From: Opisthorchis felineus
Lineage: Eukaryota; Platyhelminthes; Trematoda; Opisthorchiida; Opisthorchiidae
Length of the DNA: 64,000 nt
Assembly: GCA_004794785.1 (NCBI GenBank)
Contig: SJOL01006493.1
Location: forward strand, 1,063,478 to 1,127,477
Reading direction: 5' to 3'
Part shown: positions 37,527-49,500 of the stretch, piece by piece
Layout of the letters: every line of letters starts with the position of its first letter
Position numbering within the stretch: position 1 is the first letter of the stretch
Position numbers and translations under genes: made by a program
Notes under the pieces: generated by a model
Told to the model about the DNA's origin: nothing
Database searches by the model: none
What the model saw: the letters and a program-made list of their open reading frames with translations, nothing else

Positions 37527-40500
37527 CTGAAACAGAGACATACGTCTACAAGTAACAATGAAGATTCAGACAGTTGGAACTGAAGGGGGGAAGGACTCCT
37601 CCCAAAGTCTAGTTTAAAGTTGAACGAATGTAGGGGTCAGACTGACTGCTTAGGCGTTGATGTGTTATACGACCTTTGTGATACACTGACGAGCCGAACG
37701 CGCCAGCTTGTTTCAGCCCGCTATTGGCTGGGTCACCCAACTGGCATAGGCACATCGACCAATGTAACTCAAACTGACAAGTGTTCCATAACTGAGTGTA
37801 GACAATGAGATAGAATGAGCAAGGTTTGGGGTTACGGATTTCGAATGTGTTTTTATATTTGTTGTGCTGCTATATCCCAAGGATGGCCAAATGGGGCTGA
37901 TACAAGAGCTGGTCAGCTGAGCAGTTTCAATTGACGAAACAGAAGTCAAATCATGAAGAACGTGAACCGCTGTCTTGTTCTGTTCAGATATTCCACCGTG
38001 CTGCCTACCGTGGCAATGAGTGGAAACGACGACTTCAATGCATGAATGTGAGTGTTACAAACAATTCACTCACCCCGCAGGTTGTAAAATCTCAAACCAG
38101 TATACCCTGACTAAAACTGAGCTCCTTTGTAAGCTGGTCATAACTGGTGACCGACAAGAAACTTTAGCTCGATACAACCGTTGTCTCAGGACCATAGCTC
38201 GTGTAGGTTGGTGTCGGAAAATCTGTAACGAGGCAATTAGAAAGCGTTTTCGGTTGTGCAACAGGAACTTCCATTGGAGGATGTGCCCAGAAGCAGAACC
38301 TGTGTTGCGTAGGCCATGTATTGCGTACGCCGAACCACCGTTTGCCGAAGAGAGTGCTGTTTTCCATGCCCAATTCAGAGTGGTGGCAGCAGTAAGGTGG
38401 CCAACCCTTGATCTGGCAGAGGGGTATGAGAGAAATTACGAAACGCTTGGGTGATGTTGGTGCTACTCGCCTTCCAGGATGGGGTCTTTTGTGATCCTCA
38501 TTGCGCTTGGTTGGAGACGCTGCAAGATATGGCTGCCAACTGATGTCAGTGGCGATCTTGTTGTCAGTTTCTATCCAGATTGCCCGAATGAGTGTCTGGA
38601 GGTGTATGCACCTCGGAACGATTGTAGTAAGCTAGCACTAAGCCCCTTCCCCGTCCACCTTTATTCTTTTCTTCACAATAAGGCTTTCAAATAAATCATG
38701 GTTGTACGGCAGCGAAGCATCGGTGTTGAACACTGATGTCACGCTGTCGATGATGATGAGGAAGATGATGCAACTAGCATAATGAACTCACTGGCGACAT
38801 TGACCGGTGTCCGTTCAGTTGCTGGAATATTTATGATTCTGACCAGGAGAAAGAGGTGGATAAGAAGATAGAATACTTAAAAAACGAAGCATCGATTCAC
38901 ACCTTTTGTCGCCTTAGGAACTGCCCGGCCAACCTGTCGTCCTAAGCTTAGTTGAATTGACAGCCCTTAGCACGTCAGATGTAAAAAAGATGACCACAAA
39001 ACTGAATGGATGGCCGCCGCAAAAAGGGAATATCATAAGACACTATTGAAATGTTCACAGGCGTTTTATGGCAGACCTAAGACGAAATGACAGGAAGTTG
39101 TCAGTGAAAATCTTTCCCAATGGAACGGTACTTTGAGGTCGTACTAGACTTTTTTTGCGTTCTTTTGTCCACTTCTAGCAAACTTTTCGTATTCCCGTGT
39201 ATTCCGGATTTTGTTTTTAATAGTCCAACTTCAGCAGGAAATAAGGGGACTATGGTGAAAGACACAACTGGTCCCAGGATTTTGTAGCGGAATTTATTGG
39301 GAAAATCGTTAGGAAGACGAGGAAAACCGGCGACTGTCACATCCGTCACTTCGTAGAGAGCACAACGGTTAAATAAGTACTGATCAAGATGAAACTTACG
39401 TCCTCATGTAGTGTTGTAAGCGGAAAAACACTGAGACCCAATTCTCGGGCAAAAGTAGGCTCAGCATGATCAGCGTTGTGAAAACCAAGTAAGGAAATGC
39501 CAAGTGGTGTGACAGAGACGAGCCGTGATATTTTTCCATCGGTGAACGCGATTTTCCGAGTGATGAAGAGTTCTGGATGATTGAATGGACTACTTTCAGG
39601 TGAATCTAGGGGGAGAAGGCGAGAACGCTTGATCAGCTTTTGTACCGAATGAATAAAGAAGCTAGCTAAAAGTGGCTTGTGCCTTAAAGTGAATTGAAGT
39701 AAAAAATCAGAGGGAGAAAGGGAGGCTGAGGCTTCAAGAGAATTCGCAAAAGTGGGATGGGACATGATTAGCTCATAAATGTAGTGGTCGTTCGCAAGGA
39801 AAACCAAGATAAATAAAACACATTACAGGGGGCATTTTTCCTTTGGTGCGTTTTGTGATTCCCTCTAAAAAGACTTGTTCGGGACAAGGAAAGGCCAAAA
39901 CGAAAGAGAAAAGTCTAAAGAGAGATGCGGAAATTAACATTCACATCCTATGTATTTGCGCATGATTGCGTTGGATGAGACTACTCTTAACTACGAAGAG
40001 GATTGAGCTAATCTGTCCAAGCGTCAATCCTATGGTCGGTTGCCACCAAGCTACACGGCGCCTGTCCAAAACTGGTGATGGCAGCAATACCGCTGCCGTT
40101 AATCCTGCTATCCCAGCTCAACTTTGAGATCAGTAGTGGAGGCTAGAATAAAGATAACCAAACTAAAGGCTTCAGCCCACCGGTGAGGTTGTTTTTTTTT
40201 ACTGCGGCCAGCTGAAACTGTATTCAACGACAAATGATAGACCTGAATACCGATCATGTTGTCACACCTGAAACAAATCCTCCTCTGACGCGCCTGAATG
40301 CAAATAAATGGTTAGCCGGATCATGATGTACAAAGAGGTTCACAAACCCAGAGGATTAAGGTGCAAATAAGGGCGTGTAAATACGGACGGATACAGGAAT
40401 CAAGCGATATGGACTGCGTAGTTATCCAGAGTTTAGTGCCGCGGACCGCTTGGAGATGCGATGGCTAGCGCAGACATCGGAACGAGACAACGAACAGACG

Positions 40501-43500
40501 GAACAGATAGGCAGTTATACAACGTAGACAAAGTACAAGTGAAACGGGGCAGATAGCTCGAAAAACTGAACGCTCGAAGTGAGTTCGGGTACTGACAGGC
40601 ATACCGCTCAAGTCTAGCTTATGTACAGATGAGTGAATTAGGAGCTTGTGTAACGAGACCGACACAATCACAAGAGCAGCGAAATTATTGTGAGCGTTTG
40701 GCCTGTTCCTTAGGGTTAGTGACCACTGTTAAACCACGGTCCCGTGATAATGCTTGTAACGAAAAGCACTCGGGTGGTCAAACTCAGTGTAAACAGAGTC
40801 GACCGTTGTCCGCAACTTGTTTTACGGTAAGTGCCAATTTTCGATGGCCTAGGAGCAGCATAAAGTTGATCCACGTATTTTCCAAACTTAGCAAACTGTG
40901 TAACCATCGACTAACCATACAACCCAAACGATGGTGGATGCAGTGAGCCTTTCATTTCTAGTTTGCGAAACAAATAAAACGTCCCAGAGATTCGTGAGAT
41001 GCGCACTACTATTGATTCCCAATGAGGATGAAACAGTTGTGCCATGTTTATCGGCTTTTCAGCATACAGTGACTTCGCTTACAGGATGAAATATCGATAG
41101 GAAAACTATGACTGTTATTTAGCTCGGTATAACCAGTTGGGTTGTATGAAGAAAGTATTACAGTCACGACCCCCAAGTGACAAATCTCTACTACAATAAG
41201 TGAGTGCAAGGTGTCCTAAGCACTCTTCTGTAAGAGAGGATAACGTACTTGCGTTAAGTAATGAACTCCAGTGAGGAATGATGGCAGTGAGAAGCCTATT
41301 CGCATGATTGATGGCGAAGTCAGGTTTAAGCAAAGATCCATGTTAAACGACTCGGAATTAAGACTGTACACAGAAAGGCGTGAATGGGGATGCTTTCGAG
41401 AAATGTCGTTAGGAAAACAATATCCTGTATGTCACCACTTAGTGACAGTAAAATACGTGATATTTATTAATCTACAGGATATAGTTGAGGTGTCACCGCA
41501 CGTGCCAGTTATCACCTATTATGCCGTTCGGGGAGAGTGAAGATTTTGGATACCGTGGGTAGGAAGTAAGGCACTGTCTGTGGAGTTCCACAAGCCACTA
41601 AATATGAGCATCTCCCACTTGGCGAAGTGTGTAAATTTACTGAATCTGTGACTAGCTTGTACATACTACCCAAAGCATACGTGGATGGGTTGGGAAAGAA
41701 TAGTAGGAACATGAAGTAGACAATACACTGACCAATAGCAAAAGGAATGACGAGAGTCAATAACTCTCATCAGAGACAAGAAAGTCCTCAACTCACCCGA
41801 AAGCGGAGAAATATGGCGAGGAGTAGGATACCTACTGCCTCGGAGACCAGTCCACCCAACAGAAGAGTGGTGATTAAAAGAAAACAGCTGATCTGATGCT
41901 GCCTCCGGTGCTGGCTGTTAAGTAAGAGGATGAGACAGAATAAATTCATCTCGAGAAAGACAGTCACTAGTTTTAGGTTAACTGACTACAAATTCCGGTA
42001 ATATATCTTCATTAAAAAAAGGCGAGTGGACACGCGGAGGCTCATGACAGGGGGTAAGCATCGCTCCTCGTGTGAGTTCGTAGGAGTGCTACACCTTCAG
42101 TATGCTTCCCGCGATTATGTCGACTGTACAAAAAATGGAGGTGTATCTATGATTCGAGAACAAAACTGATAGAATACAGAGAATGGTAGCATACGTTTAC
42201 GAGTGATCATTATTTTCATTTCAGGTTTTCTTCAATGACATACAAGCAAGGTCTGGTCAAAACGCTGTTTCATCAGGCTAAACGTATTTGTGCAGCCGAC
42301 CCAATATCGAGTAAGAATTTGTTGGAAAGAACTCTGTTAGCCAACGGCTACACAGAGAAGTCCATTATCTCCACCAATCTAATTGCCACATTTAAGAAAA
42401 AGGAGATAGCGGTATCTACAATTTACTATCGATCAAATCTCAAGAAACGTCAGTATGCTTTGAACCGCACCTACAGAACAGCTCAATTGCGTCTAATCTC
42501 GACACCCGGAGTTTACGTGCTCGTTCCGCCTCGCGTGTGATTTATGAGCTAACTGATCGACACCTTTCCCAAATCAGTTACTATAGACCATGTAACGCAA
42601 TAGATTAACGCCACTAGCAATCAGACCGAACTGAAGGTGTCGATTGCCGAACAAACCCCTGAAAGAGGCGGCTTGGTTGACCCAGCCGATGCTTTAAACA
42701 TGCTCGAAACTGCCAACTTCTTGTGAGGTCATGCTGATAAAAACATACTAAACAAGTGTGTACAAAAACTATGGATTCAGGCTGTCCGATTATCTTAAAG
42801 TGAACCCAAAACATCTTCCTCAGAGTAACGTGTTGTTAGAAGTATCTGACTCGTTGCTCGATTACCTATAAATGCTGAATTTTTTACGTCTGAGACTGAT
42901 GAAAGTAATTTGGTCTTCGGCTTCCGGCTTTCTGATGAAACTAATCAAGGGAAACCCAGGTTTCAAACATCTGTTAACGAGGAGCAAGTCTTTCTCCTGT
43001 TCACGAATACTTGTGCATTGTTTGGCCGTTTAGAAAACATACCCTAGGATATATTACCGTTCCGCACAATACGGGATGAACTGTTGCTCTATTGACGGAT
43101 ATCTCGCGCGTGCCTATTTGACTGCGGCTAGTACGAGTCCAGTCTCTTTCAGTAAACGCGCCCTTGGAAGTCACCCCAGAGTTGTACGTCAGTGTTCGGC
43201 AGTTTTATTGGCGGCGGTAACTGAACTCTTCTGTCGACGTGACGATTCGAGGATATGCATTACCAACCGTGGTCGAAGATTGCAGACTTCACCGATGATT
43301 TATCAGAGGGATGTTTCTTCTCAGGACCATACAGCTAGCAAAACCCAAAATTGCAATATATCTAAACTGGAGAAGCCTTGAAGTTATCGCTCTATTTAGA
43401 GCCGGATCAAAACCACGCCTGATTGTTATCAGTGTTGAACACTGATGTCATACTGTCGACGATGATGACTGATTGTTACCCTTCGAAAAAAAACGCTTCT

Positions 43501-46500
43501 GAAACGGATCCAAATGACAGCTTCCAGTACGTCTATAGACGCTCGTGCCCTGAGCTTCATGCTGTAGCATCTACTGTGCACTCCATACCTTTGCAGCTGA
43601 AGCGAAACAGTGAACTTGTCAGAATAATTGTATGGACGTGAATCACTACACACAAGGTTGCTGAAGTCTCTTCGTCGGTCTATTACCGGTTTCACCCTTC
43701 TTGGGACTCATCAAATAGGCGCAGTCCCCGAGTTTCCGTTAACCTTACGCTCTACTTGAACCTAAATTGCACGAAATTCGACTCATAAACTCATCTGTAC
43801 ACCAGTTTTGGTTTGACGGGAGATTCACCTGGAATCCAGCTGAATCTCTCGTTTATAACGTTCTCAAACAACTGAATGTTGAGTCTCCCGTCAAAGCCAA
43901 ATTGGTATGCAGATTAGTGCATAAGTAGAAGTTCGTGCAATTTGGGTTCAGGTAGAGCATAAGGTTGACGGAAACTAGGGGACTGCGCCTAGTTCACGAG
44001 TCCTAAGAAGGGCAAAACCGGTCGTGGGCTGTCGAAGAGTTTTGAGCAACCTTATGAGTAGTGATTCAAATCTATACAATGTATTGTAATATCTCGAATA
44101 TCGTGTTAACTGAAATATGAGGCGGCCTGGTGCAGTGCATTCAGTTGATTGAGAACATTATAAACGAGATATTCAGCTAGATTCCAGGTGAGTCTCCCGT
44201 CAAAACCAAATTCGTATGCAGATGAGTGTATATGGTTAAAATACTGTTACTCGACTACAACAATACATCCGTTAGGACCGATCGAGACTGTCCACCAAAG
44301 CACCTTTCCAAAAGCGATCTCACTCAAGATACCATCAATAGCCTGTAGCACCTTACGATGTCTTCCACAACGGACATGCTCCTGCACTGTCTTCCACTGA
44401 CTCCGGGGCTACTCGATCCTGCTCCTTGTTATCTACACATAGCAAACTCCTTTCGTTGCTCCCGCCATTGTTTAGTGGCAAGTGTGCCCACCATATTGTT
44501 ATCGGTCACCCACGCACTGATGTTCCAGTAGAATACGATTTGTATGAGATGCCACGTGACGTCGAATCCGTCATGTCGAATTGCATGGGAGCAGTCAGTT
44601 TGTGAGAGATTGACACAATCAAGTACAAATGACGTGTATGATTTTAGCAACGGGTGACCACCTGTGCACAGAGTTGTGCTGGCTGACAATAACCACTTCT
44701 CTTTCGCATACACAGCACGCCGGATGAAGAATAAGGAAGTCGTGGAATTTTGTTTTTCTTCTTGTGTTTGGGTTGCTGTTATAGAGGAATATCACAAAAC
44801 TCTTAAGATCCGATATGACTGAGTTGTCGAAGTGAATCCACGCACAACTGGAGTGGTACACGGTCTCATAGAGTGCTTTCGGTGCAGCCATACTTGTGCC
44901 AGTTGTTAAGGAAACACTGGACCAAAGGGATGCCCTTGTTTGTTGGCCATACGGGTCACCGAAGTTGTATTTGGTAGCTATTTAGCACACCGGATTCCCT
45001 AAGATCTTTGATAAATGCTGTGGCACGTTGGGAAGGGGTGTCACTTGATAACCCCTCCTCCATTGCATAACACAAACACACGAAAATTCGTAACGTCCGA
45101 ATTCAGGAGTCCGCACTCCATCTGCATATACCTGAAACAAACACAGATGCGTCCATTCGACGGAAGGATTACCGATAAACCGGTGACAATTTCAGTTTTG
45201 CTATTTCAAACCTTTCTCTTGGATGGATGGATGCACAATATGGTAGTAAATTGACTGACTTTCGGAGATCACAGCACAATGCAAGCAATAATAACTACTT
45301 AGAAATTGACAACTGCTGATATAGCTGACTATATCCGCTTCGGTCGATTTCTCAGAGTGCCCTGCGCTGCATTGTAGACCACGTCAAGTGAAGTCCAGGC
45401 AAGGAGTTTTCACTGGTGTGGCGCGATAGTGTATCACTAGTGCCAATGGTACCAAATGTACAGTAAGTGAAGAATATAGGGCTTTGCTACGGAATTGCGT
45501 TGTCTTAGGAAGTAAAGATGCCTAAAAGTCCTGCGTCCAGCAGGCCGAAGAGAAAGAAGCTTACCTATTCTTACTTCCACCACGTCTTCTTTTCTTCATA
45601 ATGAGGCTTTCAAATAAATTATGGTTGTACGGCAGCAAAACATTAGTGTTGAACACTGATGTTATGCTGTCGATATGACGATGATGATTCGTTTCAGGAA
45701 TGGTGCTGTTTTCAGTGAGTATGGTTAGGTTATTTTTGCCAGGGATTACGTTTATGTGTAACGCCGGCTACTCTGTCACTGCTTTTTGGGTTCGAGTGCA
45801 GAATAATATCCAGCGAGTGTTATCATTCGACGAGGCAGAATAATTTTGCACACATTTTTGTTGCTCAGTCTGATCACCCGATACGGACTGATAGCCACGG
45901 TACCATCGACGACTTGTAGAACCCCAGAAGAGCTACGGCTTCAGTAACAAGCATAACTGCAGTGTCACAAGGACGGTATTGGGTAATGATCACTACATAC
46001 CACGTTCGGTCACTTTTCTTCATCACTGGCCCCATACCCGAAAGATCTGAAAAAAATCCAAGGTTCTCTCGCACGCACAGCTGTGAAAATATGGACGAGG
46101 CGCTACATTCTGTCCAGGCGCAAGGTGATTTCACTGCTGATCAGCTACTCGTGACCGAACGGTAAAATGTTCAGCTACCGACCGGAAGGACGACAGTAAC
46201 AACAGCTCTTGGGATTACTGGGATGCGTAATTAAGATGATTTCCAAAATGGATAAAGCATAAGGCGGCATAAAACCCCGAGTGAAATACAGATCATAGAA
46301 ATTCTTAACCAAATAGCTGTCAATATGTTTAACTGGCTGACGCGTATATATATATATGCATAGCGTTTGATATTCACCTCAATAAGCTGCGCGGATTTAA
46401 AAAAAACTTGAAAAAGAATAGTCAGAGTTGTCGATTTACTCGGATGCTATTCGCATGCAATAAGTGGCAAGGATAAGTACACGTAAACTGAGCTCAATCT

Positions 46501-49500
46501 CAGGACCTGCCTATACTACAGTGCGAACATATGCTGATTGAATTGAAGCTACGGTACACTCGTTTTCGTCGCACAGGCTAATACACACTGTAAATAGCAC
46601 GGCTCCACAGTTGGTTTGCTACTTCCGAATCTGTAAACAATAACCTGTAAAACTGACTGCGTCCATCTATTTTCAGACCATACACAAACGTTCTAAACAC
46701 CCAATCTTTCGGTCATCAACCACGTTTGCATCAGTCATTCGATCACACTCGAGTGTGTGTAGGGCAATAGACTCTCGGTTTTGGGCAATCTACGACACAC
46801 CAGTTAACCTGAAGGTGACGAGTGGAGTCACTCATGAATCACATTTTAATGGAAGATGTGTGCGTAAGTTTATATAAAGCATTCAACGGAATCTAGATAA
46901 CTGAGAGAGCAGTTTGGATCCCGAGAATGAGTGCACGGTGTTGCACGCACGCGAGATTTCATTTATTAGGACACCTAAATTTCATAACAAGAGGTGATAA
47001 AATTGCTACGGAAACATCTTAAAGACGGCGTGACGTTGAAACTGCGTCCGAAACATTTTAAACAATCCTAGTAGGGATTACTGTGATTTTGAGGGATCTG
47101 AAAGTGAAAAAGTGCATCAATGACGAACTGATTAAATAAGCACAGCTCAATACATCACCCGAAAACTGAACATTCGAAACCAACCGGTAAATAATAACCA
47201 CTTATTGATACGTAGTTTACGAAAGGGAGGATGACAACGAAGAAATAACAGTAGAAACCTACATGAGGTTTCCACCATTGAAAAAACGCAGATGTATACG
47301 AGCAAACCAGTGACCGCTCCAACACTGCACTGCCAACAAGAGAGTGAGGAACCAAGGGACCAGAATACTCAGTGGGATGGTAAGAAGGAGCAGAGGACAA
47401 TGTGCTAACACCCAGTTGAGAGATGAAATCTTCGAAGGGTAAGCGAGGAAGTCATCATAACGCAGACCCAAATGTCCGTATTTTTGCATGTGGATCCAGT
47501 CGGATGTACTACAAAATGAGGGAGTCACGAAGAAAAAACGCAAGGTGAAACGAAACAGCTGACTGGAATTTAACTTTATAAAACCACCGAAGCACAATAA
47601 CGAAACAACGAACTCTGATCTAAGCACTGGGCCTAATACCAACGGTGACGAAAGGAGGCAAGTACGCTGGGTCACGATGAAGCTTTGATAAAAACTGGTC
47701 GCAGAGGCTCAGTATAAAAATATGGTCAACTGGTGGCGAAAGTTCTAACCAGTCTTGCTAAGTGGCGCGGCGACAGGCATAGTCCATAGTAGCAAACAAT
47801 CTTCAAATTGGAGGCATGGCCCCGTTGATCAAACGTATGCACTTATCAGCTGGTTAGCACTGCTTTTCAGTGCCTTTACCGGTAGCCCTTTGTTGCGTAA
47901 CTCAGTGTGGAATCTGCACTCGTCGAAATCGTCCGTTGTGACCAAACTCCAAATCAAGACAAGTCACTGTTTACAAGCACGATTCCAAACTGGATGAACC
48001 CCACCTAAGTCCGTTCCCCTGTTAAAGTTTTTTACCGAGGCTATTAAGTAAGACGTAGAGAAACACCCACTGTTATCTGTGACCATAATTAAAGGGACAT
48101 CACAGTAAACCAAGTACCACTAGCAGCTTGCGGGTGTACCAGAGAGGAGTTCGTTAAAAAGCCAATCAACAGATAAATAAACTACTGTACATGATGCTAG
48201 ATACCCCTCAAGTTAGCAAAGCCTGGGACAACATTGGCTAAGTGAATTGCGAACAATCCTCACGGTGGCACGCTGGGAAAAAATCACCTGAGAAATAACA
48301 CAACGGCATCATTTTCACCTGCATTTCATGTATGTTATAAGACAGTCAGTCAGGTTCACCGCTGTAAACCGTGCACCAAAATACAGTAGTTCCAGCCACT
48401 ACAGTTCCATTCATAGAAGGTAAGTAAATGACAGCCATGTGCTGAAGACGATGGCTCAATCAATTCGCTGACATTAAATGGTTCTGTTTGTCCGATTGCA
48501 AGGACTGAGAGAGCTACGCACTGAAAGCAGGAGTTTTGATGCAATACCGCCATCGGCTGCATGATATAGGCACATCTGTCAGGGTCAGTAAGCATTGGTC
48601 TGTCTTGTCCCATGATCCCGATCCGGGGAAACGATATTGACCGACGCGACTGAGTCGACTGGTAATCCCTTCACGTTTTGTTGCCAGGTCATGAAGTGAC
48701 CGCCCCTGGGTCGTTTCCACCCGAAACTAGGCTGTACAAAGAGGTCTCTACGAAGGAAACGGTCCTCTGGCATACGAAGTACGTGATCTAACCAGCATAA
48801 CCTGTAGAGTGCGACCAGATGATTTATCGAGGGAGCATGGGCTTTCCAGAAAACCATCTGCCGTACCTCAGCAGTGCTGATCTGATTTTACCGACATGCC
48901 CGCGCAATGCTTCGGAGGTCCTGATGATCAAACACAAAGTATCCGAAGATCTTCAAGAAGCAGTGGCTACGTGTATGATCCATAAAGTAGGACAGGTCGA
49001 ATCGCGGCAATGTACACTCCAACCTTGACAGTCAAGCTGATGTCACGTTGGCGCCACAAATGTCAGTTTGGTAAACGTTGCCCTGGCCTTCCGAATTTGG
49101 GGAATTGATTTCTTCTTTTCACCAGTCCACCAGGACTTATGCAGCTGCCCAGATGGATGACGTATCCGCCACATCGATCGGTTCGCTCACAGATATCGAA
49201 TAGGCAGACATAGCTCATCTTGGATAGATGAGTTCGCTTAGCTGGGCAGCTGCATAAGTCCTGGCGGACTGGCAAAAGATGAGACCATTTCCCGAATCGG
49301 GAAGGCCAGGTAATTGTTTACGAACCTCCGACATTTGTGGCACCCGCGTAACATCAGCTTAACTTTCGAGAGCTGATTGTACCCTGCTGCGGTTCGATCT
49401 GTTTATGGATCAGAAGCGTGGCCACTGCGAAGGGAAGAAATCCGAAGGCTCTATGTTTGACCATAAGTGCTTCAGAAGCATTATGCGAGTCAAGTGAAAA

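Larger units (their letters stand above)
43650..44235. repeat. Palindromic and tandem hammerhead repeats
   Basis: The left arm (43,650-43,860) is a minus-orientation hammerhead repeat. The right arm (43,881-44,189) is the same sequence on the plus strand. A second plus unit begins at 44,190. The shared start GAGTCTCCCGTCAAA lies at 43,881 and 44,190, a period of 309 bases. The arms share the rules AGTCCCCGAGTTTCCG against CGGAAACTAGGGGACT. The ribozyme lies in mid-unit, so tandem RNA could be cut into unit-length pieces. Confidence 0.88.

Noticed and set aside
39346..39807. 153-codon minus-strand open frame, the longest in the window
   Set aside because: It overlaps exon 8 of the PGAP1-like gene in a different frame. 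Only the exon frame fits the splice phases and gives a membrane segment.
47155..47400. Second minus-strand frame overlapping exon 5
   Set aside because: It runs past the donor into the intron and breaks the phase with exon 6.
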